From: Hyphomicrobiales bacterium
GTDB taxonomy: Bacteria > Pseudomonadota > Alphaproteobacteria > Rhizobiales > Xanthobacteraceae
Direction of reading: 5' to 3'
DNA length: 22,300 nucleotides
NCBI GenBank assembly: GCA_016210825.1
Contig: JACQTM010000045.1
Span: forward strand, 1 to 22,300
A program made the position numbers and the translations under genes. This document shows positions 6,680 through 14,816 of this stretch, piece by piece (position 1 is the first letter of the stretch; every line of letters begins with the position of its first letter). The notes beneath the pieces were generated by a model that did not search any database, had not been told where the DNA came from, and saw only the letters and a program-made list of their open reading frames with translations.

Positions 6680-8131
6680 ATGAAACTTTCCGAACTTCTG
6701 CCGAACGACGCCGCCCTCGACGCGTGTGTTGCAGCGTTGGAGCTTTCCGGGATAACCGCGGACAGCCGGCACGTAAAAAAAGGCAATCTCTTTGTCGCCA
6801 TTGCTGGGTCGAAGACCGATGGCGCGCGCTTTATCGGCGATGCAATCGCCGCGGGCGCTGTCGCCGTCATGGCGGAGCGCCAGCCCGCCGGTCTCCCGGA
6901 CAGAATTGCTTTCGTCAAGGTTGCCAACGCGCGACGCGCACTGGCGATCGCAGCGGCGAAATTCTTTCCGCGTCAACCGGACGTGATCGCTGCGGTCACT
7001 GGCACGAGCGGCAAGACCTCGGTCGTGGCCTTTACCCGGCAGATATGGACCGCCTTGGGTAAACGCGCAGCAAGCATCGGCACGATTGGCGTTGTCTCAC
7101 CCAAGGGAGAAGTGTACGGCTCGCTGACCACGCCCGATCCTATCGTGCTTGCCCGCACCCTCGACGAGCTTACGCACGACGGCGTGACGCATCTCGCGCT
7201 CGAAGCATCCTCCCACGGCCTTGACCAATATCGGCTCGACGGCGTGCGCGTAACTACGGGGGCGTTCACCAACCTCTCGCGCGATCATCTCGATTATCAT
7301 CCAAGCCTCGAGGCGTATCTGAAAGCGAAACTGCGGCTGTTCGAGGTGCTGGTCGCGCAGGATGGAACGGCGGTGATTGGTGTCGACGATTGCTACGCGG
7401 GCCAGGTGGTCGAAGCCGCCAAGAAGCGCGGCCTTAAGATCGTGACGGTCGGAGAGCATGGCGACGATATCCGTCTCGTCGACGGCGCCATCGATGGCTT
7501 TGCACAGGTCGTCACCATCGTGCATGGCGGTCGCACATATTCCATCAAACTTCCTCTGGTAGGCGCCTTCCAGGTGCAAAACGCGGCGCTTGCGGCCGGC
7601 TTGGCGATCGCGACCGGGGCAGAGCCGAGGCGCGTGTTCGCCGCGCTGGAAAAGCTCTCCGGCGCCAAAGGGCGGCTGGAGCTGGTTGGCAACCGCAACG
7701 GCGCCCAGATTTTCGTCGATTATGCGCACAAGCCCGATGCGCTTGCCAAGGCGCTCGATGCGCTGCGGCCTTATGCGAACGGGAAGCTCGTCGTCGTCTT
7801 TGGTTGTGGAGGCGATCGCGACCCGGGCAAGCGGCCGATGATGGGTGCCATCGCCGTGGACAAGGCGGATTGTGTCATCGTCACCGATGACAACCCGCGA
7901 AGCGAAAATCCGGCAGCAATTCGCGCGGCCATTCTGAAGGCTGCGCCCGGCGCTATCGAGATCGGTGATCGCGGCGAGGCAATCCGCGGCGCCGTCGCGG
8001 ATCTGTCAGCGGGCGATGTGCTACTGATCGCCGGCAAGGGTCATGAAAGCGGCCAAATCGTCGGCGACCGGGTATTGCCATTTAGCGATCACGAGGCGAT
8101 TGCCGAGGCGCTTAAGGAATACGTCGAATGA
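6680..8131 (+). CDS. murE: UDP-N-acetylmuramoyl-L-alanyl-D-glutamate--2,6-diaminopimelate ligase
   Basis: Cytoplasmic ATP-dependent Mur ligase that adds the third amino acid of the peptidoglycan stem; 483 residues. The N-terminal domain has ITADSRHVKKGNLFVAI. The ATP loop is TGTSGKTS (107-114). AKLRLF (216-221) carries the lysine (K217) expected to be carbamylated. DNPR (404-407) is the motif that selects meso-diaminopimelate over lysine, so this bacterium makes DAP-type peptidoglycan. The start is chosen at the ATG giving MKLSELL, the usual family beginning. A TTG at 6641 would add 13 residues without family resemblance. The ribosome-binding site before 6680 is weak. A 71-base gap separates it from ftsI, and its stop overlaps the murF start (ATGA, 8128-8131). 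Confidence 0.96.
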   Translation: MKLSELLPNDAALDACVAALELSGITADSRHVKKGNLFVAIAGSKTDGARFIGDAIAAGAVAVMAERQPAGLPDRIAFVKVANARRALAIAAAKFFPRQPDVIAAVTGTSGKTSVVAFTRQIWTALGKRAASIGTIGVVSPKGEVYGSLTTPDPIVLARTLDELTHDGVTHLALEASSHGLDQYRLDGVRVTTGAFTNLSRDHLDYHPSLEAYLKAKLRLFEVLVAQDGTAVIGVDDCYAGQVVEAAKKRGLKIVTVGEHGDDIRLVDGAIDGFAQVVTIVHGGRTYSIKLPLVGAFQVQNAALAAGLAIATGAEPRRVFAALEKLSGAKGRLELVGNRNGAQIFVDYAHKPDALAKALDALRPYANGKLVVVFGCGGDRDPGKRPMMGAIAVDKADCVIVTDDNPRSENPAAIRAAILKAAPGAIEIGDRGEAIRGAVADLSAGDVLLIAGKGHESGQIVGDRVLPFSDHEAIAEALKEYVE

Positions 8132-9564
8132 CTGCTGCGCTGTGGACGCTTGAAACGATGGTCTCCGCGATGCGGGCAAAGACGCATGGCGAACTTCCGC
8201 AAGCGATTCCTGGTATTTCCATCGATAGCCGCACGCTCAATTCGGGTGAGGCCTTTTTCGCCATCACTGGCGAGAACCGTGATGGACACCAATTCGTCGA
8301 CGCGGCGTTGAAAGCCGGCGCCGGGGCTGCGGTTGTTGCCGCCGATAAGCTCGCCGCGATGCCGGCGAATGCGCCGTTGCTTGCCGTCGAAGATGTGCTT
8401 GAGGGCTTACGCGATCTTGCCCGCGCCGCGCGCGCGCGAACGCAAGCCAAGGTCATTGCGGTGACCGGTTCGGTCGGCAAAACCGGCACCAAGGAAGCCT
8501 TGCGCCTTGCGTTTTCGCCCGAGGGCAATGTCCACGCCTCGGCGGCGTCCTACAACAATCGTTGGGGTGTCCCGCTCTCGCTCGCGCGATGTCCGCAGAG
8601 CGCGCGATATGCGATTTTCGAGATGGGCATGAATCATCCCAGGGAGTTGACGCCGTTGTCCAAATTGGCGCGCCCGCATATCGCCATTGTCACAACTGTC
8701 GAGCCGGTGCATCTCGAATATTTTCGATCGCTCGCTGCGATCGCCGACGCCAAGGGCGAAATCTTCTCCGGGTTGGAGCCGGGCGGCGCCGCGATCCTCA
8801 ATCGCGACAATGCACAATTCCTTCGCCTTAAACGCCACGCCGCGGCGGCTGGCGTCAAACGCGTCGTAGCCTTTGGCGAGCACGCCAAGGCCGATGCCCG
8901 GCTAATCAAATGCGCGCTGCTGCCGACGTCATCGACCGTGCAGGCGAATATTCTTGGCGCCGAAGTGACCTACAGGCTCGGCGCACCGGGGCGGCATCTG
9001 GTGCTCAATTCACTCGCCGTGCTCGCAGCGGTAGTGCTCGCTGGCGCCGATCTTGCGCTCGCCGCGCTCGCGCTTGACGGCTTGCAGCCGGGGACCGGGC
9101 GCGGCACACGAATAAATCTGCAATTGCCGGGCGGGGCCGCGCTCTTGATCGATGAAAGCTACAACGCCAATCCGGCATCGATGCGCGCGGCGCTGGCGCT
9201 ACTCGGCCAGATGCCGGTGGGTTCGCGCGGACGGCGTATTGCCGTGCTCGGCGATATGCTGGAGCTCGGTGCCAAGGCAGCCGCCATGCATCGCGCCCTG
9301 GCCGAGCCGGTCATGAAAAACGCCGTCGATCTTGTCTATTGCGCCGGCCCGCAGATGCGAAAATTATGGCAAGTTCTCCCCTCCGAGCGGCGGGGCGGCT
9401 ATGCGGATGATTCAGGCGAACTCGCGACGCAGGTGCTTGACGCCGTCCGCAGCGGTGATGCCATCATGGTAAAGGGATCGTTCGGCTCTCGCATGGGTCC
9501 GATCGTCAAAGCGTTGGAGCGGCGCTACGCACGGTACGGCGCGCCGGAAGAGGCGTCCGCCTGA
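8128..9564 (+). CDS. murF: UDP-N-acetylmuramoyl-tripeptide--D-alanyl-D-alanine ligase
   Basis: Last of the four cytoplasmic Mur ligases: it joins the D-Ala-D-Ala dipeptide made by Ddl to UDP-MurNAc-tripeptide using ATP; 478 residues. Visible signatures are ISIDSRTLNSGEAFFAI near the N-terminus, the ATP loop TGSVGKTGTKE (113-123), SYNNRWGVPLSL (141-152), FEMGMNHPREL (165-175) and DESYNANPASM (342-352). The ATGA overlap with murE indicates translational coupling. The stop codon is followed after ten bases by the mraY start, and its TGA forms part of the mraY ribosome-binding site GAGG (9563-9566). Confidence 0.97.
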   Translation: MTAALWTLETMVSAMRAKTHGELPQAIPGISIDSRTLNSGEAFFAITGENRDGHQFVDAALKAGAGAAVVAADKLAAMPANAPLLAVEDVLEGLRDLARAARARTQAKVIAVTGSVGKTGTKEALRLAFSPEGNVHASAASYNNRWGVPLSLARCPQSARYAIFEMGMNHPRELTPLSKLARPHIAIVTTVEPVHLEYFRSLAAIADAKGEIFSGLEPGGAAILNRDNAQFLRLKRHAAAAGVKRVVAFGEHAKADARLIKCALLPTSSTVQANILGAEVTYRLGAPGRHLVLNSLAVLAAVVLAGADLALAALALDGLQPGTGRGTRINLQLPGGAALLIDESYNANPASMRAALALLGQMPVGSRGRRIAVLGDMLELGAKAAAMHRALAEPVMKNAVDLVYCAGPQMRKLWQVLPSERRGGYADDSGELATQVLDAVRSGDAIMVKGSFGSRMGPIVKALERRYARYGAPEEASA

Positions 9565-9574
9565 GGCAGAATGC

Positions 9575-10663
9575 ATGTTGTATTGGCTCATCGAGTTTTC
9601 GGACAAAATCTCCGTCCTCAACGTATTCCGTTACATCACCTTCCGCACCGGTGGCGCGACGATGACGGCGCTCATCTTTGTGTTCCTCGCCGGCTCCTCG
9701 ATCATCGATATGCTGCGTCTAAAGCAAGGTCGCGGTCAGCCGATCCGTACCGATGGACCACAATCGCACCTCGCCAAGAAGATCGGCACGCCGACCATGG
9801 GCGGATTGATGATTCTCTCGGGCGTCGTGCTCGCCACGATCCTCTGGGCCAATCCGGCAAATCCCTATGTGTGGATCGTGCTTGGCGTGACGCTCAGCTT
9901 CGGCGTGATCGGCTTCTATGATGATTATCTGAAGGTCACGAAGCAAAAGAGCGATACCGGGTTCACGGGACGCGTCAGGCTGTCGGCTGAAGCCATGATT
10001 GCGATCCTGGCTTGCGTCGCGATTTCACAGCTTGGCCGGCCACCCTTCGCGACTTCACTGACTATTCCCCTTTTCAAGGAAGTTGTTCTCAATCTCGGAT
10101 GGTTCTTCGCGGTTTTCGGCGCATTCATCATCGTCGGTGCGGGCAACGCCGTGAACCTCACCGATGGTCTCGACGGCCTCGCCATCGTGCCAGTGATGAT
10201 CGCAGCGGCGAGTTTTGGAATGATTGCTTACCTAGCCGGCAACGCAGTTTTTGCCGACTATCTGCAGATTCACTATGTCGCCGGAACTGGCGAATTGGCG
10301 GTGCTGTGCGGGGCGGTCATCGGCGCGGGGATCGGCTTTCTTTGGTTCAACGCGCCGCCAGCTTCGATCTTCATGGGCGATACCGGTTCACTCGCGCTCG
10401 GTGGTCTGATTGGAACTATCGCCGTTGCGACCAAGCACGAAATCACGCTTGCTATCATTGGCGGGTTGTTTGTCCTAGAGGCGGTTTCGGTGATCGTGCA
10501 GGTGGTTTCCTTCAAGTTGACCGGCAAGCGCGTCTTCATGATGGCGCCGATCCATCATCATTTCGAACAAAAGGGTTGGACCGAGCCGCAGATCGTAATC
10601 CGATTTTGGATTATCTCGATCGTGCTCGCGCTGATCGGGCTCTCGACCTTGAAATTGCGGTGA
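9575..10663 (+). CDS. mraY: Phospho-N-acetylmuramoyl-pentapeptide-transferase
   Basis: Integral membrane enzyme that transfers phospho-MurNAc-pentapeptide from UDP to undecaprenyl phosphate, making lipid I on the inner face of the cytoplasmic membrane; 362 residues with about ten membrane spans. Conserved catalytic or metal-binding stretches are present: FYDDYLK (D116, D117), NAVNLTDGLDG (191-201), FMGDTGS (D269) and PIHHHFE (325-331). GTPTMGG (71-77) is also diagnostic. GAGG lies eight bases before the ATG. The gene sits in its normal place after murF, but murD does not follow directly: a DUF3303-type gene lies between them. Confidence 0.98.
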   Translation: MLYWLIEFSDKISVLNVFRYITFRTGGATMTALIFVFLAGSSIIDMLRLKQGRGQPIRTDGPQSHLAKKIGTPTMGGLMILSGVVLATILWANPANPYVWIVLGVTLSFGVIGFYDDYLKVTKQKSDTGFTGRVRLSAEAMIAILACVAISQLGRPPFATSLTIPLFKEVVLNLGWFFAVFGAFIIVGAGNAVNLTDGLDGLAIVPVMIAAASFGMIAYLAGNAVFADYLQIHYVAGTGELAVLCGAVIGAGIGFLWFNAPPASIFMGDTGSLALGGLIGTIAVATKHEITLAIIGGLFVLEAVSVIVQVVSFKLTGKRVFMMAPIHHHFEQKGWTEPQIVIRFWIISIVLALIGLSTLKLR

Positions 10664-10673
10664 CACGCGACGT

Positions 10674-10680
10674 GGAGAAG
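10674..10680 (+). promoter_or_regulatory. Ribosome-binding site for the DUF3303-type gene
   Basis: GGAGAAG lies six bases (GGAG core nine bases) before GTG at 10687, which gives MLFMVIEHF, the usual start of the family. The other candidates are a GTG at 10660 overlapping the mraY stop and an ATG at 10696, which is too far from this site. Confidence 0.5.
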
Positions 10681-10686
10681 TCGCAC

Positions 10687-10986
10687 GTGCTTTTCATGGT
10701 CATTGAGCATTTCAAGGGCCGCGATCCCGCGCCGGTCTACGCGCGTTTCCGCGCGCGCGGCCGGATGATGCCGGCCGGCTTGAAATATCATGGCAGCTGG
10801 ATCGAGCTGAATTTCGCCCGCTGCTTTCAGGTGATGGAGTGCGATGACGTCGCATTGTTGATGGCGTGGATCGCAGAATGGCGCGATCTCACCAATTTCG
10901 AGGTCATTCCGGTCGTGACCTCAGAGGTGACGGCTGCGGCCATGAAAAAAAGCCGTGCGGGGAAAAGGCCGTCGGCGCACCGATGA
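10687..10986 (+). CDS. Small DUF3303-type protein inside the dcw operon
   Basis: A 99-residue protein of unknown function. It resembles the DUF3303 family: MLFMVIEHFKGRD at the start, then VYARFRARGRMMPAGLKYHGSW, ARCFQVMECDDVALLMAWIA and EWRDLTNFEVIPVVTSEVTA. The pattern of alternating beta strands and helices suggests a small ferredoxin-like or dimeric alpha/beta-barrel fold. No signal peptide or membrane span is present, so it should be cytoplasmic. A basic tail (KKSRAGKRPSAHR) ends it. The GTG start at 10687 is preferred; GTG at 10660 would overlap the mraY stop and add nine residues. Its stop overlaps the murD start (ATGA, 10983-10986), so it is co-translated with peptidoglycan genes. Family resemblance is recalled from its motifs, not searched. 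No role in cell wall synthesis is known to me. Confidence 0.85.
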   Translation: MLFMVIEHFKGRDPAPVYARFRARGRMMPAGLKYHGSWIELNFARCFQVMECDDVALLMAWIAEWRDLTNFEVIPVVTSEVTAAAMKKSRAGKRPSAHR

Positions 10987-12386
10987 TCCCCATTAGCACT
11001 TTTGCGGGCAAGACCGTCGCGGTGTTCGGGCTAGGCGGCTCGGGGTTGGCAAGCTGCCAGGCATTAAAAGCCGGCGGCGCCGACACGATCGCATTCGACG
11101 ACGACATAAAGAAAGTGGAGCAAGCCGCCGCAGCCGGTGTGAGCACCGCCGACTTGCGGCAAATCGATTGGAACAAGATTGCGGCATTGGTCCTCGCGCC
11201 TGGCGTACCACTGACGCATCCCGAGCCGCATTGGTCGGTTGTCCTTGCCCGTTCGGCGAATGTCGAAGTGATCGGCGATATCGAATTGTTTTGCCGCGAG
11301 CGGCGGCGCTTGGCACCGGACTCGCCCTTCGTCGCCATAACCGGCACCAATGGTAAGTCGACGACGACGGCGCTGATCCATCACCTGCTCGTGGCCGCCG
11401 GCCGCCGCGCGGAACTTGGCGGTAATATCGGCACCGCGATCCTGACGCTCGAAAGACCGCGTGAAGAATTGGCACACGTGATCGAATGCTCATCCTATCA
11501 GATCGACCTTGCGCCTTCGCTCGATCCCAAGGTCGGCGTGCTGCTTAACGTCACGCCCGACCATATTGATCGCCACGGCACGCTAACGCGTTACGCCGCG
11601 ATCAAGGCGCGGCTCGCCGAAGGTGTGCCGGCAAACGGTACGGCGATTGTCGGCGTAGATGATACGTGGTGCGCGGCGGTGGCGGAGCGGCTGACGCGCG
11701 GCGGCAAAAATGTCGTGCCGATCTCGGTCACGCGCGCGCTTACCGATGGAATATTCGCGCACGGTTCCGACATCGTATGCGCCGAAAGAGGAAAAAAGCA
11801 GACTTTCGCCTCGCTAACCGGCATTGGCAGCTTACGCGGCTCGCACAACGCGCAGAACGCGGCTGCCGCCGTTGCCGCAGCGCTGGCGCTCGGCCTCGAC
11901 GCCGCAGCGATCCAGCGTGGCTTGAAATCGTTCGCGGGACTGGCGCACCGCATGGAGGAAGTCGGACGCAAAAGCCGTGTGCTTTTCGTCAACGATTCAA
12001 AAGCCACCAACGCCGATTCCGCGGCAAAGGCGCTCGCCTGTTTCTCCGATATTTTCTGGATCGCAGGCGGCAAGTCGAAGACCGGCGGGATCACCTCGCT
12101 CGCAGAGTTCTTCCCGCGCATACGCAAAGCCTATCTCGTCGGCGAAGCGGCAAGGGAATTCGCCGCGACCCTCGATGGCCGGGTGGCCTACGAGATCGCC
12201 GGGACCATCGGCCACGCCGTGGCGCTTGCCGCCCATGATGCCGTATTGGCGCAGGGTGGCGAACCGGTTGTGCTGTTGTCACCCGCCTGTGCCTCGTTCG
12301 ACCAATTCCCGAATTTCGAGGTTCGCGGCAATGCGTTCCGGGATCTCGTCCGCGCCATTCCGGGCGTCGAGGTAACCGGAAAATAG
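10983..12386 (+). CDS. murD: UDP-N-acetylmuramoyl-L-alanine--D-glutamate ligase
   Basis: Cytoplasmic Mur ligase that adds D-glutamate, the second residue of the peptide stem, with ATP; 467 residues. The N-terminal Rossmann-like domain starts VAVFGLGGSGLA (13-23). The ATP loop is TGTNGKST (120-127). ECSSYQID, LNVTPDHIDRHG, the C-terminal NDSKATN and SPACASFDQF are all specific to MurD. The ATG overlaps the stop of the preceding DUF3303-type gene; the frame is open further upstream, but that part lies over the other gene. It is followed by the longest gap after murE within the operon (103 bases) before ftsW. Confidence 0.97.
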   Translation: MIPISTFAGKTVAVFGLGGSGLASCQALKAGGADTIAFDDDIKKVEQAAAAGVSTADLRQIDWNKIAALVLAPGVPLTHPEPHWSVVLARSANVEVIGDIELFCRERRRLAPDSPFVAITGTNGKSTTTALIHHLLVAAGRRAELGGNIGTAILTLERPREELAHVIECSSYQIDLAPSLDPKVGVLLNVTPDHIDRHGTLTRYAAIKARLAEGVPANGTAIVGVDDTWCAAVAERLTRGGKNVVPISVTRALTDGIFAHGSDIVCAERGKKQTFASLTGIGSLRGSHNAQNAAAAVAAALALGLDAAAIQRGLKSFAGLAHRMEEVGRKSRVLFVNDSKATNADSAAKALACFSDIFWIAGGKSKTGGITSLAEFFPRIRKAYLVGEAAREFAATLDGRVAYEIAGTIGHAVALAAHDAVLAQGGEPVVLLSPACASFDQFPNFEVRGNAFRDLVRAIPGVEVTGK

Positions 12387-12402
12387 CGGTCCGATGGGCC
12401 GC
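12386..12402 (+). other. Short hairpin directly after the murD stop codon
   Basis: GCGGTCC (12386-12392) pairs fully, with one G-U, with GGGCCGC (12396-12402) around a GAT loop. The first base is the last base of the murD stop. No T run follows, so termination is unlikely. It opens a 103-base murD-ftsW gap in which I see no gene and no clear promoter. It may affect mRNA processing or be chance. Confidence 0.3.
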
Positions 12403-12489
12403 AATCTGATCTTAATCCTCTGGAAAGCATACTCAGCGAGGAGTTAAGGCTTCGGCGGCTGCGGGAGTGGGCGGCCCAGGGGAGAATTG

Positions 12490-13644
12490 ATGGTCTCGCG
12501 CGTCGAACGCACACCTTTCACCACGTGGTGGTGGACGGTCGATAAGCTGACGCTTGCGGCGATCGGCGCACTGATGCTTGGCGGCATCGTGCTGCTGCTG
12601 GCGGCGAGCCCGCCCGTGGCTGGCCGGCTCGGTCTCGACCCGTTTCATTTCGTCAATCGCCATGCGCTCTATCTCATCCCGGCGATGCTGGTCCTACTGG
12701 GCACTTCATTCTTGTCACCACGCCAGATCAGGCGCGTGGCGTTGATGATCTTCCTGGCCAGCCTCATATTCATTGTCTTGACGTTGTTCATTGGCGCCGA
12801 AGTCAAGGGTGCGCGCCGTTGGATCGCCGTGCTGGGGGTGCACGTTCAACCCTCGGAGTTTCTTAAACCGGCTTTCGTCATCCTGATCGCCTGGCTGTTT
12901 GGTGAAACCGCAAGGCGTCCGGAAATGCCGGCGAATTTCGCGGCGCTGGCGCTACTCATCCTCGTCATGACGCTGCTCATGCTGCAACCGGATTTTGGCC
13001 AGACCATGCTGATTGCGCTTGTATGGGGCGTGTTGTTCTTCCTCGCCGGCATGCGGTTGGTATGGGCGATCGGACTGACCGGCATTGCGAGCATCGGACT
13101 TGCGATTGCATATTTCACCGTGCCGCATGTGGCGCGCCGCATCCGCCGTTTCATCGATCCATCGTCGGGCGACACCTTTCAGATCGATACGGCGGTCGAA
13201 TCGTTCATGCGCGGGAGCTGGTTCGGCCGCGGACCGGGCGAGGGAACCGTCAAGCGTATCCTGCCCGACAGCCATGCCGACTTCGTCTTCGCGGTGGCGG
13301 CGGAAGAGTTCGGCATCGCACTCTGTCTCGTCCTCGTCGCGCTGTTCGCCTTCATCGTTGTCCGCACGCTGGCGCGCGCGATGCGCAACGAGGACCCATT
13401 CTCGCGTTTCGCGGCGAGCGGCCTTGCCATCCTGTTCGGCATGCAGTCGGTCATCAACATGGCGGTCAACCTACACCTGATCCCGGCCAAGGGCATGACG
13501 CTGCCGTTCATTTCCTATGGCGGCTCGTCGCTGCTTTCGCTCGCCTATGGCATGGGCATGCTGTTGGCGTTGACGCGTGAGCGGCCGCGTGCGGAATTGC
13601 TGGCGAGCCGGCGTGATTTCGTTGCCGCGGGGATTTCCAGTTGA
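12490..13644 (+). CDS. ftsW: Septal peptidoglycan glycosyltransferase FtsW (SEDS family)
   Basis: Polytopic membrane protein, 384 residues and about ten spans. FtsW polymerises lipid II into septal glycan strands together with FtsI. SEDS signatures are present: KGARRWI (106-112), QPSEFLKPAFV (120-130), QPDFGQT (166-172), SHADFVFAVAAEEFG (261-275) and LPFISYGGSS (338-347). D264 corresponds by alignment of this motif to the essential aspartate of FtsW/RodA. The hydrophilic N-terminus (about 18 residues with WWW) is cytoplasmic. GGAG lies five bases before the ATG at 12490; a TTG one codon earlier is less likely. The stop overlaps the murG start (TGATG, 13642-13646). FtsW rather than RodA is favoured by genomic position. 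Confidence 0.96.
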   Translation: MVSRVERTPFTTWWWTVDKLTLAAIGALMLGGIVLLLAASPPVAGRLGLDPFHFVNRHALYLIPAMLVLLGTSFLSPRQIRRVALMIFLASLIFIVLTLFIGAEVKGARRWIAVLGVHVQPSEFLKPAFVILIAWLFGETARRPEMPANFAALALLILVMTLLMLQPDFGQTMLIALVWGVLFFLAGMRLVWAIGLTGIASIGLAIAYFTVPHVARRIRRFIDPSSGDTFQIDTAVESFMRGSWFGRGPGEGTVKRILPDSHADFVFAVAAEEFGIALCLVLVALFAFIVVRTLARAMRNEDPFSRFAASGLAILFGMQSVINMAVNLHLIPAKGMTLPFISYGGSSLLSLAYGMGMLLALTRERPRAELLASRRDFVAAGISS

Positions 13645-14756
13645 TGCCAATGCCTCGCGGTGTGCCGCGCATTGCCGTTGCCGCCGGCGGCACGGGCGGG
13701 CATCTGTTCCCCGCCGAGGCGCTGAGCGCGGCTTTGTCTCACCGCGGCGTCGAAGTCGTGTTGATGACCGACGATCGAGGCGCGCAATACGGCGAAAAAT
13801 TCCCGGCGTCGGCTATCCATGTCGTGCCGAGCGCCACCGTGCGGGGGCACAATCCGTTCACGCTCGCACGTACGGCGACAATGCTCGCACTCGGGATCGT
13901 CAAGGCGTGGTTCCTCCTCGGGCGCCTGAAGCCCGCCGCAGTGATCGGCTTTGGCGGCTATCCAACCGTTCCGCCGCTTTTAGCCGCGGCGCTGCGGGGA
14001 CTTCCAACATTGATCCACGAGCAGAATGGCGTGATGGGCCGTGCCAACCATTTGCTCAGTGGCCGGGTGACTGCGATTGCTACAAGCTTTCCTGGCACGA
14101 TTGCGCAACAGCCGCGGCTCGCCGCCAAATCTACCCGCGTCGGCAATCCCGTCCGCCAAGCCGTTATCGAGGCTGCCAATTCATCCTATGCCGTGCCGGG
14201 GAGCGGCACCTTTCGGTTGCTCGTGTTTGGCGGCAGCCAGGGCGCACAGGTGATGGCCGACATCGTTCCAGCAGCGCTCGCGCAGCTCGCGCCGGATTTG
14301 CGGGCGCGGCTTTCGGTCGTACAGCAGGCGCGGCCGGAGGATCTTACGCGCGTGACCAGCGCCTACACCAAGGCGGGCGTCGTGGCGGAGGTCGCATCTT
14401 TCTTTCCCGATTTGCCGGCACGGATCGCGGTAGCGCACCTGATCGTTTCGCGGTCGGGCGCTTCGACGGTTGCCGAACTCGCCGCCGTTGGCCGGCCGGC
14501 AATCCTCGTGCCGCTGCCGCACGCGCTCGACCAGGACCAGCTCGCCAACGCCGCCATGCTGGAAAAAGCGCAAGGCGCGATCTGCCTGCGGCAAGCCGAT
14601 TTCACGCCGGACCATTTAGCTCGCGAAGTCTCGGCGCTCGCGGCCAACCCGGCGCGGCTTGCGGCGATGGCGGTGGGCGCCCGTTCTGCCGGAATGCCCG
14701 ATGCCGCCGAGCGGCTGGCGGACCTCGTCTTGAAAGTCGCCAGATCCTCAAGATAG
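13644..14756 (+). CDS. murG: UDP-N-acetylglucosamine--lipid I N-acetylglucosaminyltransferase
   Basis: Membrane-associated GT-B glycosyltransferase (GT28) that converts lipid I to lipid II on the cytoplasmic face; 370 residues. Family motifs are GGTGGHLFPA (15-24), FGGYP (103-107), HEQN (125-128), GGSQGAQ (196-202), SRSGASTVAE (269-278) and the C-terminal HALDQDQLANA (293-303), which contributes to UDP-GlcNAc binding. The ATG overlaps the ftsW stop by one base, so coupling is expected; the ribosome-binding site itself is weak. A second in-frame ATG lies two codons later. A 60-base gap follows before murC. Confidence 0.97.
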   Translation: MPMPRGVPRIAVAAGGTGGHLFPAEALSAALSHRGVEVVLMTDDRGAQYGEKFPASAIHVVPSATVRGHNPFTLARTATMLALGIVKAWFLLGRLKPAAVIGFGGYPTVPPLLAAALRGLPTLIHEQNGVMGRANHLLSGRVTAIATSFPGTIAQQPRLAAKSTRVGNPVRQAVIEAANSSYAVPGSGTFRLLVFGGSQGAQVMADIVPAALAQLAPDLRARLSVVQQARPEDLTRVTSAYTKAGVVAEVASFFPDLPARIAVAHLIVSRSGASTVAELAAVGRPAILVPLPHALDQDQLANAAMLEKAQGAICLRQADFTPDHLAREVSALAANPARLAAMAVGARSAGMPDAAERLADLVLKVARSSR

Positions 14757-14816
14757 AGGACAACGGACCCCTTCGCGGTGTAGACCCTCGCAATTGAACG
14801 CAGAGACTTTGAAGGC

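Noticed and set aside
12394..12447. 17-codon frame (MGRNLILILW...) in the murD-ftsW gap
   Set aside because: No ribosome-binding site, starts within the hairpin loop, and such a short frame is expected by chance.
13577..14797. 406-residue + strand frame over ftsW and murG
   Set aside because: It is out of frame with murG, very Arg-rich, and has no motif; murG in the overlapping frame is unmistakable.
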